The translations under genes were made by a program, and so were the position numbers. This document shows, one piece after another, positions 1 through 7,016 of a stretch of DNA of 12,489 nt (the first letter of the stretch is position 1; every line of letters begins with the position of its first letter). The stretch lies in contig JALVYA010000073.1 in assembly GCA_027038095.1 (NCBI GenBank), positions 1 through 12,489 on the forward strand. Direction: 5' to 3'. This DNA is from Archaeoglobaceae archaeon (GTDB taxonomy: Archaea; Halobacteriota; Archaeoglobi; Archaeoglobales; Archaeoglobaceae). A model generated the notes under the pieces. That model was not told the origin of the DNA. It searched no databases and worked only from the letters and a program-made list of their open reading frames with translations.

Positions 1-409
1 CAGTGTAACTGTTAAAGGACTGGGATTGCTTGACGTTACAACGGAATTCAGGAACTACTCAAAAATCTGCAGAAAGGTGGAAAGAGAGGTAATAGGAAAC
101 GCGGCAATTCTGGACAGGATAAAGGGGGAAGTAATTACGGGATACGAAATACACAAGGGCATCAGTTTTACCGGGGGAAATCCGGTTTTCAAAAGCGGAA
201 ACGAGTTTGAAGGCTGTGCGAGTGATGACGGATTAATCTGGGGGACTTACACTCATGCCCTGTTCTGGAACGAGAGTGTGGTTAAAGCTCTCTCAAAATA
301 TATTGATGTTGGAGTGGAGTACTCAAGCTTTGAAGATAAAATCGAAAACTTTGCTGGAGTTGTTGAAGAAAGTCTGGATATCGAAAAAATACTGAACTGG
401 CTGAAGTAA
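1..409 (+). CDS. cobQ: Cobyric acid synthase, C-terminal part (5' end outside window)
   Basis: This is the glutamine-amidotransferase end of cobyric acid synthase, which amidates peripheral carboxylates of adenosylcobyrinic acid a,c-diamide in cobalamin synthesis. The reading frame is open from base 2, so the start lies outside the window; 135 residues are visible. Recognisable family signatures are GLGLLDVTTEF, then GYEIHKG, then GTYTHALF near the C-terminus. The last is the CobQ GTYxHGxF motif with its conserved His, here with Ala in place of the usual Gly. The catalytic Cys and the N-terminal synthetase domain are upstream and not seen. The gene ends in TAA followed at once by a T-rich run. 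It is on the same strand as the Hme operon but 238 bases upstream, so a functional link is not implied. CobB is a related alternative, but the spacing and sequence of the motifs fit CobQ better. Confidence 0.85.
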   Translation, partial: SVTVKGLGLLDVTTEFRNYSKICRKVEREVIGNAAILDRIKGEVITGYEIHKGISFTGGNPVFKSGNEFEGCASDDGLIWGTYTHALFWNESVVKALSKYIDVGVEYSSFEDKIENFAGVVEESLDIEKILNWLK

Positions 410-410
410 C

Positions 411-423
411 TTTTTAGTATTTT
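411..423 (+). terminator. T-rich terminator after cobQ
   Basis: A T-rich run (TTTTTAGTATTTT) begins two bases after the cobQ stop codon. Archaeal RNA polymerase terminates on T-rich non-template tracts without needing a hairpin. This is a sequence-based guess only. Confidence 0.35.
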
Positions 424-431
424 CGTCTGAT

Positions 432-567
432 AGCTCTGACGTAAAATATGAAAGCCAAGAACCTTGAAGATAACGTTAGCAGCTTGGTAGCCCTTCTTTT
501 TACTTTATTAGCTCAATTAGCCAGCATAACACCAAAACATTAATAAACTCCAAGCTCTGAAAGCCAA
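432..567 (+). repeat. Two-part direct repeat upstream of the hme operon
   Basis: AGCTCTGA occurs at 432-439 and again at 553-560. TGAAAGCCAA occurs at 449-458 and again at 558-567. In the first copy the two words are separated by 9 bases; in the second they overlap by three bases. Both copies lie in the 238-base gap before hmeA. They may be sites for a regulator of the hme operon or remnants of a small duplication. Nothing else in the gap looks like a gene. Confidence 0.4.
531..548 (+). promoter_or_regulatory. Candidate hme operon promoter (BRE + TATA)
   Basis: ACCAAAACATTAATAAAC contains an A-rich stretch resembling a BRE followed by an ATTAATAA TATA-like box. Transcription would start near 570, giving a leader of roughly 78 bases that contains the hairpin at 579-607 and the hmeA ribosome site. 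The whole gap is AT-rich and another box is possible (for example around 500-512), so the placement is tentative. Confidence 0.3.
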
Positions 568-578
568 AAGGAACTTCA

Positions 579-607
579 AAGCTCCCTTTACGTTGCAGTG
601 GGAGCTT
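579..607 (+). promoter_or_regulatory. Perfect 8-bp stem-loop in the hme leader
   Basis: AAGCTCCC at 579-586 pairs perfectly with GGGAGCTT at 600-607 around a 13-base loop. It ends 28 bases before the GGAGGTGA ribosome site of hmeA. It could be an mRNA 5' structure or an operator-like inverted repeat; the sequence does not say which. Confidence 0.5.
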
Positions 608-635
608 GAGTATGTGCAGTGATTGGTCATTTAAA

Positions 636-643
636 GGAGGTGA
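636..643 (+). promoter_or_regulatory. Ribosome binding site that sets the hmeA start
   Basis: GGAGGTGA is a near-perfect anti-16S match, four bases before GTG at 648. The in-frame TTG at 606 and ATG at 612 lie upstream of this site and have no comparable site of their own, so translation should begin at 648. Confidence 0.8.
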
Positions 644-647
644 GTGT

Positions 648-1463
648 GTGACCTCAAGACGTGAGTTTCTGGTACTGCTTGCTACCAGCACAGCAGCAAT
701 CGCTACCGGTAAAGCGATGCAGACCTCCTCCACAGACGTTGACCTCTCAAAGTACAAGTGGTCCATGGTAGTACAGGTGGACAAGTGCACAGAGTGTATC
801 AGCAAGATGCTGGAAAAACAGGGCATCAAATTCGAAAAGCTACCACTTGACAAGCAAAATGAGCTTTTGAGAAACCTCCGCCCACCATGCGTTAAAGCCT
901 GTGATCTGGCAAACAACGTTCCCAGAATGCCCGACAATCCGAGATTCGATTGCTATATGATCAGAATTATCGCCGCAAAAGCAACAGAAGATGCGAGCTG
1001 GCGTTTCTTTCCGCTGATGTGTCAGGAATGTGAACACCCGGCCTGCGTTGAAGTCTGTCCAACAAAAGCTTCTTACAAGAGACCTGACGGAATTGTTGTA
1101 ATAGACCTGCACAGGTGCATAGGGTGCAGGTACTGTATGGTGGCCTGTCCGTTTAACGCGAGAACTTTTACGTTCATGGATCCTCTTGAGCACTTGGAAA
1201 AGATAAATCCAGAAGTACCCGTAAGAAAGGACGGAGTGCCAATGAAATGCGAATTTTGCAGATGGCTCATAGATATGGAAAGGAGCGAAGGTGTTAAAAA
1301 TCCGAAACCCGTGTGCGTGCAGGTCTGCCCGTACAACGCTCTCGTTTTTGGCAACCTGAAAGACCCGAATTCAGAAGTTTCCAAGATCGTCAGAACGTCG
1401 AAGGTTGTAAGGCTTAGAGCAGGGCTTGGAACGGATCCAAAAGTCTTTTACCATGACCTGTAA
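648..1463 (+). CDS. hmeA: HmeA/DsrO-like Tat-exported four-cluster ferredoxin subunit
   Basis: This is the periplasmic-side iron-sulfur electron carrier of the Hme (DsrMKJOP-like) complex, 271 residues. GTG at 648 is chosen as the start because GGAGGTGA ends four bases before it and because the protein then opens with MTSRREFLVLLATSTAAIAT, a classic twin-arginine signal (S-R-R-x-F-L plus a hydrophobic stretch). Sixteen cysteines form four [4Fe-4S]-type sets: C47/C50/C81/C85, C125/C128/C133/C137, C157/C160/C163/C167 and C201/C204/C223/C227. This matches the DsrO/HmeA/HybA-like family. The folded protein would be exported with its clusters and dock on the membrane subunit HmeB encoded next, 14 bases downstream. 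The match to Archaeoglobus fulgidus HmeA, first in the same gene order, is from memory of the family. Confidence 0.88.
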   Translation: MTSRREFLVLLATSTAAIATGKAMQTSSTDVDLSKYKWSMVVQVDKCTECISKMLEKQGIKFEKLPLDKQNELLRNLRPPCVKACDLANNVPRMPDNPRFDCYMIRIIAAKATEDASWRFFPLMCQECEHPACVEVCPTKASYKRPDGIVVIDLHRCIGCRYCMVACPFNARTFTFMDPLEHLEKINPEVPVRKDGVPMKCEFCRWLIDMERSEGVKNPKPVCVQVCPYNALVFGNLKDPNSEVSKIVRTSKVVRLRAGLGTDPKVFYHDL

Positions 1464-1477
1464 AGGAGGTGTGAGCG

Positions 1478-2644
1478 GTGGTTGAATTTAAGAAAATAGA
1501 TGGAAGATCCAACGGATACTGGCTTGTTTGCGGTATCTTCTTGGCTCTGACAATCTGGGGATTCTACGCCTGGTACTTGGCACTTGTTTACGGACACTGC
1601 GTTATGGGTCTCAGTCAGAGAGTTCCATGGGGCTTTGGCACAGCGGCTATATGTTACACGATAGGTGCAAGCGCCGGGTCGCTGATAGTCTCAGCTTTAT
1701 CGGGTGTTTTTGGTAAGGAAGAGTTTAAGTTCTTCTCGAGATCAGCCTGCGTCTTTGCGCTTGGAACGATTGTTGCTGCGATGTTATCCATCATGCAGGA
1801 CATCGGCAACGTTGAAAATGTAATGAATGTTCTTATGCACTACAACCCGACATCGGTCTTCTCGTGGAACTCGTTTCTGTACTCCAGCTACTTCGTGATC
1901 GGTTTTGTTTACCTGATGGCTCAGTTCGGTGAGAAGCGAAGAATAACCAAGGCTCTTGCAGTTCTGGCAGTTGCCTGGGCAGTTCTGGTTCACAGCGGTA
2001 CCGGTGGTATCGTTGGTTTCGTCTACTCAACTGACCTGTACCACTCATCCCTGACGATACCGATGTTCATAGTTTCCGCTATAGTGAGCGGTCTCGGTCT
2101 GCTCATACCGATGTGGCTTTTGACGTTCAAGTGGACGAACAGACCTCTTGACAGGGACTTAATGTGGTACCTGGCAAAGGTTATGGGAGCGCTGACGATA
2201 CTGCTGCTCTACTGCTTTGCTGCAGAAGCACTTGATACAGCGTATGTCCCCGGAAACTCTGGAGCAATACACATGGCTCTTTTCGACTTCCGCTATCCGT
2301 ATGCATGGGTTTTCTGGGTGATACAGGTAGGTGGATGTTTGCTCACGGTGCTGATACTGCTTACTCCATGGGGCAAGACTGACTGGGGAATGGGTATAGC
2401 TGGATTCATAGTTGCCATAGCTGTTTACGGTGAGAGGTACACCCTGATTACACCGGGTCTCGGCTATCCAAAAGATCTGGTGCCGGGAATGATATTCAGG
2501 CCCTTCTGGATAGTTCCGTACTACCCGAGCTGGGTTGAGTATGCCGAAATCATAGGTTTGATGTCCATGGCCTGCCTTGTGTACTGCATAGGCCTGAAGA
2601 TCTTCCAGATACTGCCTGAAAGAGGGGAGGTGGAAGAAGCATGA
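1478..2644 (+). CDS. hmeB: HmeB/DsrP-like NrfD-family integral membrane subunit
   Basis: This 388-residue polytopic membrane protein of the NrfD/PsrC/DsrP family is the expected quinone-interacting partner of the HmeA ferredoxin. Roughly ten hydrophobic segments can be read, the first at about residues 14-38 and the last at about 355-378. Family-like patches include QRVPWGFGTA near residue 47-56 and GERYTLITPGLGYP near 318-331. There is no haem or cluster motif, as usual for NrfD proteins. The start is GTG at 1478, preceded by GGAGGTG at 1465-1471. The last codons overlap the next gene by four bases (ATGA), which shows translational coupling. In DsrP-type proteins this subunit is proposed to exchange electrons between menaquinol and the extracytoplasmic subunits. 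Confidence 0.85.
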   Translation: MVEFKKIDGRSNGYWLVCGIFLALTIWGFYAWYLALVYGHCVMGLSQRVPWGFGTAAICYTIGASAGSLIVSALSGVFGKEEFKFFSRSACVFALGTIVAAMLSIMQDIGNVENVMNVLMHYNPTSVFSWNSFLYSSYFVIGFVYLMAQFGEKRRITKALAVLAVAWAVLVHSGTGGIVGFVYSTDLYHSSLTIPMFIVSAIVSGLGLLIPMWLLTFKWTNRPLDRDLMWYLAKVMGALTILLLYCFAAEALDTAYVPGNSGAIHMALFDFRYPYAWVFWVIQVGGCLLTVLILLTPWGKTDWGMGIAGFIVAIAVYGERYTLITPGLGYPKDLVPGMIFRPFWIVPYYPSWVEYAEIIGLMSMACLVYCIGLKIFQILPERGEVEEA

Positions 2645-3591
2645 GCCTCGTTTATCTCAAACTGTTTGTTGCGGACGTCCTGCCGTACATAGCAGGAGTA
2701 ATATTCATAATTGGCACTTTGAACAGAATAATCAACTGGGCAAAGTCTCCTGTAGCACTCAAAATCCCGACCACCTGCGGTCAGCAAAAAACACTGCCCT
2801 TTATAAGGAGAACGTGGGAAGACAGGCTTGACAGCCCGTACACGATGTTGGAAACAATAGGCAGGATGATTCTCGAAGTCTTCCTGTTCAGAAGCCTGTT
2901 CAGAAACACGAGATACTGGCTTGACAAACAGAGAGGTGTTGACACGAGGTGGCTCTGGCTTTTCGCTCTGGCATTCCATTACTCGCTGCTGATAATAGTT
3001 CTCAGACACCTCAGGTTTTTCACCAACCCGATTCCGGGATTCCTCAGCTGGATTAACGTGCTGGACGGCCAGGTGGCAGTCGTTCCGTCACTCTATGTAA
3101 CAGGAATACTGGCTTTGGTTGCTCTGTTCTGGCTCTGGGCAAGGAGAATACTGTGTTCGAGGGAGAGAAACATATCCTATCCAGCAGATCACCTGATACT
3201 TGCTCTTGTTGCAGGCATTCTCATAACGGGAAACCTGATGAGGTACATCTTCAAGGTCGACCTTTACGCAGTCAAAGAAGTTGCACTGGGTATTGTCAGC
3301 TTCCACCCGGTGAGTGCGGCTGTTGTTAACCAGATCGGCTGGATATTCTTCATACACCTCACGCTTGTGTGCGTTACAATAGCGTACCTCCCGTTCAGCA
3401 AGGTTATGCACTTCGCCGGAGTCTTCTTCAGCTCTACAAGAAACATGCCGAACGACAACAGAGCACACATACACATCAACCCGTGGAACCCGCCGTACCA
3501 CGGCATAACGTGGGAGGAGTACTACGAGATGTACAAGGACCAGCTTGACGAGATTGCAGAAAACGGGTATAAGGTTAAACCGGAGGTGTGA
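2641..3591 (+). CDS. hmeC: HmeC/DsrM-like membrane cytochrome b subunit
   Basis: This 316-residue membrane protein resembles DsrM/HmeC, distantly related to the NarI-type diheme cytochrome b of nitrate reductase and to HdrE. About five to six hydrophobic segments are seen (near 8-32, 105-122, 150-170, 184-205, 215-250). Histidines in or near them that could bind haem b are H113 (AFHYSLL), H123 (LRHLRFF), H239 (FIHLTL) and H257 (VMHFAG). The protein would oxidise or reduce menaquinol and pass electrons to HmeD, encoded next, in the way HdrE serves HdrD. The ATG start overlaps the hmeB stop by four bases, with GGAGGTG at 2626-2632 inside hmeB. Exact haem ligands are inferred and not proven by the sequence. 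Confidence 0.85.
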   Translation: MSLVYLKLFVADVLPYIAGVIFIIGTLNRIINWAKSPVALKIPTTCGQQKTLPFIRRTWEDRLDSPYTMLETIGRMILEVFLFRSLFRNTRYWLDKQRGVDTRWLWLFALAFHYSLLIIVLRHLRFFTNPIPGFLSWINVLDGQVAVVPSLYVTGILALVALFWLWARRILCSRERNISYPADHLILALVAGILITGNLMRYIFKVDLYAVKEVALGIVSFHPVSAAVVNQIGWIFFIHLTLVCVTIAYLPFSKVMHFAGVFFSSTRNMPNDNRAHIHINPWNPPYHGITWEEYYEMYKDQLDEIAENGYKVKPEV

Positions 3592-3594
3592 TCA

Positions 3595-5232
3595 ATGGTT
3601 GAAGTTGAGAGAAAGAATGGTGAGTACGTCAAAATCGAGCAGAGATTTACGAGCTGGAGAGATTTGCTCAAACCAGTTACGGAAAAGGACTTTAAACCCG
3701 GCTTTTACCACTATCCAATTTTAAAGAGGGATGCTGAAGAACTTGGAATTCCGTACAGAGACTGGGACCCCCTCGAACCAGACTGGCACTTGCCGGAGGG
3801 CTGGAAGGAGACGTTTTTGAACAAGTTCAAGGAATTGCTCGAAAAACACAGGCAGTTCAAGGTTTTCATGGACATCTGTGTCAGGTGTGGAGCCTGTGCA
3901 GACAAATGCCACTACTACCTGGGCACCGGTGATCCAAAGAACATGCCGGTGGCGAGAGCTGAACTGCTGAGAAGCATATACAGGAGGTATTTCACAAAGG
4001 CAGGAAAGATATTCGGCAAGTGGGCTGGTGCGAGAGATCTGACTGAAGACGTGATAAAGGAGCTGTACTACTACCTCTACCAGTGCTCTCTTTGCAGAAG
4101 GTGTTCGGCATTCTGCCCGTACGGTATTGACACGGCAGACATAGTCTGGAGAGGCAGAGAAATGCTGCAGTCCATAGGAACGGTTCAGAGGTTCTCGTAC
4201 ATCTCCATAGCAGCCTGTGCGAGAACGGGAAACCACCTTGGTCTCTTACCCGGAGGTATGGCTGCTTCTCTCAGGAACGCCGCTGAAGACATCTACGACA
4301 TTACGGGAGTTGAAATTGAAGTACCGATAAACAAGAAAGGTGCAGACATTCTTTTCGTTGCTCCTTCAGGAGACTACTTCGCAACGCCGCACTGGTACGC
4401 GCTCATGGGTTATCTTATGCTGTTCCACGAGCTTGAGGAGAGGTACGGTTTCACCTATACCTGGTCAACTTATGCAGGTGAAGGTGGTAACTTCGGTACC
4501 TTTGCAAGCTACGAACTCGCTCAGAAGCTGAGTCACAAGATATACGAAGCTGCAGAGAAGCTGGGTGTTAAGTGGATACTCGGTGGCGAGTGCGGACACA
4601 TGTGGAGAGACAAGCACCAGTTCATGGCAACCATGAATTATCCTCCACCGAAGACTCTTGAAGATCCCGTGAATCCGATAACCGGAACTTACTTCGAGAA
4701 TGCAGCTGAAGCGAAGATAGTGCACATAGCTGAATTCGTTGCGGATTTGATAGAACACAAAAAGATAAAGCTTGATAAGAGCAGGAACGACCACTGGAAA
4801 GTAACGTTCCACGACTCGTGCAACCCTGCGAGAGGTATGGGTCTTTACGAGGAGCCGAGGTACGTGATAAAGAACGTCTGCAACTACTTCTACGAGATGC
4901 CGGAACACACGATCAGGGAGAAGACGTACTGCTGTGGAAGCGGCGGTGGTTTGCTTACCGACGAAGTCATGGAACTCAGAATGAGAGGTGGAATGCCAAG
5001 AGCCATGGCAGTAAGACATGTTCACAGGAAATACGGCGTTAACTTCCTGTGCACGATATGTGCCATAGACAAGGCGGCGTTCCCGCACCTTTTCGAGTTC
5101 TGGAAGATACCCGTGGAGGTAGGTGGTATGATGGAGCTCGTCGGCAACGCACTGATACTCAGCGATGAAGAACAGGAGAGAGAACTTGACCTCAGAGGTG
5201 ATCCCCTGCCCGGTAAGGGTGGAGAGGAGTGA
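3595..5232 (+). CDS. hmeD: HmeD/DsrK-like HdrD-family iron-sulfur subunit
   Basis: This 545-residue cytoplasmic catalytic-type subunit is related to HdrD of heterodisulfide reductase and to DsrK. Two classical [4Fe-4S] sets are present, C95/C98/C101/C105 and C164/C167/C170/C174, the second followed by PYGID. The C-terminal half has the CCG-type domain: C409 (HDSCNPAR), C446-C447 (YCCGSGGG) and C486/C489 (LCTICA), i.e. CX36CCX38CX2C. In the HdrB/HdrD family this motif holds the special [4Fe-4S] centre that binds thiols or disulfides. An extra GGECGH (C333) marks the preceding half-domain. The likely role is menaquinol-dependent reduction of a disulfide partner; DsrC is proposed for bacterial DsrK, while the archaeal partner is less certain. 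The start is ATG at 3595, three bases after hmeC, with GGAGGTG just upstream. Confidence 0.9.
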   Translation: MVEVERKNGEYVKIEQRFTSWRDLLKPVTEKDFKPGFYHYPILKRDAEELGIPYRDWDPLEPDWHLPEGWKETFLNKFKELLEKHRQFKVFMDICVRCGACADKCHYYLGTGDPKNMPVARAELLRSIYRRYFTKAGKIFGKWAGARDLTEDVIKELYYYLYQCSLCRRCSAFCPYGIDTADIVWRGREMLQSIGTVQRFSYISIAACARTGNHLGLLPGGMAASLRNAAEDIYDITGVEIEVPINKKGADILFVAPSGDYFATPHWYALMGYLMLFHELEERYGFTYTWSTYAGEGGNFGTFASYELAQKLSHKIYEAAEKLGVKWILGGECGHMWRDKHQFMATMNYPPPKTLEDPVNPITGTYFENAAEAKIVHIAEFVADLIEHKKIKLDKSRNDHWKVTFHDSCNPARGMGLYEEPRYVIKNVCNYFYEMPEHTIREKTYCCGSGGGLLTDEVMELRMRGGMPRAMAVRHVHRKYGVNFLCTICAIDKAAFPHLFEFWKIPVEVGGMMELVGNALILSDEEQERELDLRGDPLPGKGGEE

Positions 5233-5243
5233 GGTGATGCACA

Positions 5244-5699
5244 ATGTACAGCACGAAGTGGGTTATTGCAGCAATCATTGTTTTTCTTGTAGCAGTCACA
5301 GTTCCGGTGTGGTACAATGCTGCCATGGGTGAAAAGATAACACCTCCAAAAATAGCTCTTCCGAAAAACAAGAAGCACTGCGTTGAAAGTGAGGAATACA
5401 TGATTTCCGATCACATGGAACTGCTGGTGAAATGGAGGGAAATGAACGTCAGAAAGGGTGAAGGGTTCTACATAAGCAAAACGTATGATGTTCCTTACAA
5501 GACCCAGCTCGTTCAGTGCTTCCAGTGCCACAAGTCGTACGATAACTTCTGTGGAAAATGCCACAACTTCCTTGGAGTTACACCATACTGCTTCCAGTGC
5601 CACGCCACGCCAGAACTCGTCAAGCAGAAGGGTGGAGTTAACGTTACTCAGCTCATACAGCAGTTCCACAGAGAGTACCCGAAAGTTAATACATCTTAA
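5244..5699 (+). CDS. hmeE: HmeE/DsrJ-like membrane-anchored triheme cytochrome c
   Basis: This 151-residue protein has one N-terminal hydrophobic segment (about residues 5-24) that should act as an uncleaved anchor or signal, placing the rest outside the cytoplasm. Three CxxCH haem c sites follow: C92-H96, C103-H107 and C116-H120. H45-C46 (KKHCVE) lies in the region where DsrJ proteins carry a conserved Cys reported as an unusual distal haem ligand, so one haem may be His/Cys ligated here too (inference). The start is ATG at 5244, twelve bases after hmeD, with GAGGTGAT ahead of it. It is the last gene of the operon and a T-rich tract begins right after its stop. Cytochrome c maturation genes must lie elsewhere; none are in the window. 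Confidence 0.87.
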   Translation: MYSTKWVIAAIIVFLVAVTVPVWYNAAMGEKITPPKIALPKNKKHCVESEEYMISDHMELLVKWREMNVRKGEGFYISKTYDVPYKTQLVQCFQCHKSYDNFCGKCHNFLGVTPYCFQCHATPELVKQKGGVNVTQLIQQFHREYPKVNTS

Positions 5700-5716
5700 T
5701 TTTATTTTTAATTTTT
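5700..5716 (+). terminator. T-rich terminator of the hme operon
   Basis: TTTTATTTTTAATTTTT starts one base after the hmeE stop codon. Three consecutive T-runs are a typical archaeal intrinsic termination signal. The rest of the gap to rfcS holds no gene that I can support. Confidence 0.6.
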
Positions 5717-5738
5717 GACTGTATATCTAAATTTCTTT

Positions 5739-5760
5739 ATTTGAACCTTTATTTTCAAAT
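5739..5760. repeat. AT-rich inverted repeat in the hmeE-rfcS gap
   Basis: ATTTGAA at 5739-5745 is perfectly complementary to TTCAAAT at 5754-5760 across an 8-base loop. It may help end the hme transcript or act as an operator. GCATTAAA also repeats at 5785-5792 and 5798-5805 nearby. In such AT-rich sequence, chance cannot be excluded. Confidence 0.35.
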
Positions 5761-5823
5761 CTGAAGCATTTTGAATTCCAGTCTGCATTAAAAATTAGCA
5801 TTAAACTCCATCAAAATCAAAGC

Positions 5824-5831
5824 TGTTTAAT
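5824..5831 (+). promoter_or_regulatory. TATA-like box for leaderless rfcS mRNA
   Basis: GTTTAATA is centred about 27 bases before the ATG at 5855, exactly where a TATA box sits relative to an archaeal transcription start. No good ribosome site lies between, which suggests a leaderless transcript. Confidence 0.4.
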
Positions 5832-5854
5832 ACTGTCACGCGGAATTGGCAACA

Positions 5855-6817
5855 ATGATTGAATACGAGATATGGGTTGAAAAGTACCGGCCAAAAACGC
5901 TGGACGAAGTAGTTGATCAGGAGGAAGTTGTTACAAGACTTAAAGGTTACGTTGAGAGAAAGAACATACCTCACCTGCTCTTCGCCGGTCCTCCGGGAAC
6001 CGGAAAAACTGCGAGTGCCATAGCTCTCGCGAGAGACCTTTTCGGAGATGTGTGGAGAGACAACTTCATAGAGATGAACGCGAGCGATGAGAGGGGTATA
6101 GATGTTGTCAGACACAAGATAAAGGAGTTTGCGAGAACTGCTCCGATAAACGCTCCGTTCAAGATAATATTTCTGGATGAGGCTGACGCTCTCACTGCAG
6201 ATGCTCAGGCAGCACTCAGAAGGACAATGGAAATGTACTCCAGGATATGCAGGTTTATTTTGAGCTGCAACTACATAAGCAGAATTATAGAACCGATACA
6301 GTCGAGATGTGCAGTTTTCAAGTTCAAGCCTGTGCCTCCGGAAGCGATGAAAAAGAGGTTGCTGGAGATATGCGAGAAAGAAGGGGTTAAGATAACGGAT
6401 GAGGGGATGGAAGCCCTGATTTACATCTCCGGTGGTGACTTCAGAAGGGCGATAAATGCTCTGCAGGGTGCTGCTGCGCTGAACAAAGTCATAGACGCAG
6501 ATACCGTGTACCAGATAACTGCCACGGCCAGACCAGAAGAGGTAAAGGAGCTCCTCGAAACGGCTCTCGAAGGAAAGTTCATGGAGGCAAGAGAAAAACT
6601 CGACAAACTCATGGTTGAGTATGGTATGAGTGGTGAGGACGTGGTTTCCCAGCTTTTCAGGGAAATCGTCTCATCGAGCATGGACGAAAAAATCAAAGTT
6701 CAGCTGGTGGACAAACTCGGAGAGGTTGACTTCAGGCTTACGGAGGGGTCACACGAAAGAATTCAGTTAGACGCTTACCTCGCATTTCTCGCGACCGTGA
6801 AAGGAAAGTCTAAGTAA
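5855..6817 (+). CDS. rfcS: Replication factor C small subunit (clamp loader ATPase)
   Basis: This 320-residue AAA+ ATPase loads the PCNA sliding clamp onto primed DNA together with the large subunit RfcL, which is not in this window. Visible motifs are the N-terminal EIWVEKYRPKTLDEVV RFC box, Walker A GPPGTGKT (45-52), Walker B IFLDEAD (105-111), sensor 1 around N139 (SCNYISR), the SRC arginine-finger motif (S150-R151-C152) and sensor 2 GDFRRAIN (194-201). Length is normal and the Walker A site carries no intein, unlike several methanogen and Thermococcales homologues. ATG at 5855 is preferred over the in-frame TTG at 5846 because the family begins a few residues before EIWVEKYRP. It converges with the zinc-ribbon gene, leaving 13 bases between the two stops. 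Confidence 0.95.
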   Translation: MIEYEIWVEKYRPKTLDEVVDQEEVVTRLKGYVERKNIPHLLFAGPPGTGKTASAIALARDLFGDVWRDNFIEMNASDERGIDVVRHKIKEFARTAPINAPFKIIFLDEADALTADAQAALRRTMEMYSRICRFILSCNYISRIIEPIQSRCAVFKFKPVPPEAMKKRLLEICEKEGVKITDEGMEALIYISGGDFRRAINALQGAAALNKVIDADTVYQITATARPEEVKELLETALEGKFMEAREKLDKLMVEYGMSGEDVVSQLFREIVSSSMDEKIKVQLVDKLGEVDFRLTEGSHERIQLDAYLAFLATVKGKSK

Positions 6818-6830
6818 TAACTGGTAGAAG

Positions 6831-6998
6831 TCACTCAAAGTCGAGAAATTCCACGCCTATTTCTCCTATTCTTATGAGTTTTCCCTTTCCACCGCACTTC
6901 GGGCATTCAAGTATGTATATCGCTCTTTCCCCCTTTTCGCGCTTATCAACCACCCTGACTTTGCTTCCACACTTCGGGCATTCTATGTCCTCGCTCAT
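6831..6998 (-). CDS. Small zinc-ribbon protein, 55 residues
   Basis: A short gene of 56 codons is read on the minus strand from ATG (6998-6996) to TGA (6833-6831). It is preceded by AGGAGGTGG, a strong ribosome site, eight bases before the ATG. The protein begins MSEDIECPKCGSKVRVV and carries two CPKCG knuckles (Cys7/Cys10 and Cys32/Cys35), the hallmark of a two-knuckle zinc ribbon, followed by a basic linker and an acidic C-terminus. It starts 18 bases after the birA stop, so the two are probably co-transcribed. The function is unknown. Such ribbons bind nucleic acid or protein, or serve as small accessory subunits. Nothing in the sequence ties it to biotin except the gene order. Confidence 0.8.
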   Translation of the reverse strand: MSEDIECPKCGSKVRVVDKREKGERAIYILECPKCGGKGKLIRIGEIGVEFLDFE

Positions 6999-7016
6999 TT
7001 TTACCACCTCCTGAAG

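Noticed and set aside
500..937. A 145-codon minus-strand frame across the hme leader and hmeA.
   Set aside because: It overlaps the conserved HmeA coding sequence, has no ribosome site and encodes low-complexity, unrecognisable sequence.
4465..5244. A 259-codon open frame antisense to hmeD.
   Set aside because: hmeD has complete cluster motifs along this whole stretch. The antisense product has no recognisable domain, and its openness reflects the codon usage of hmeD.
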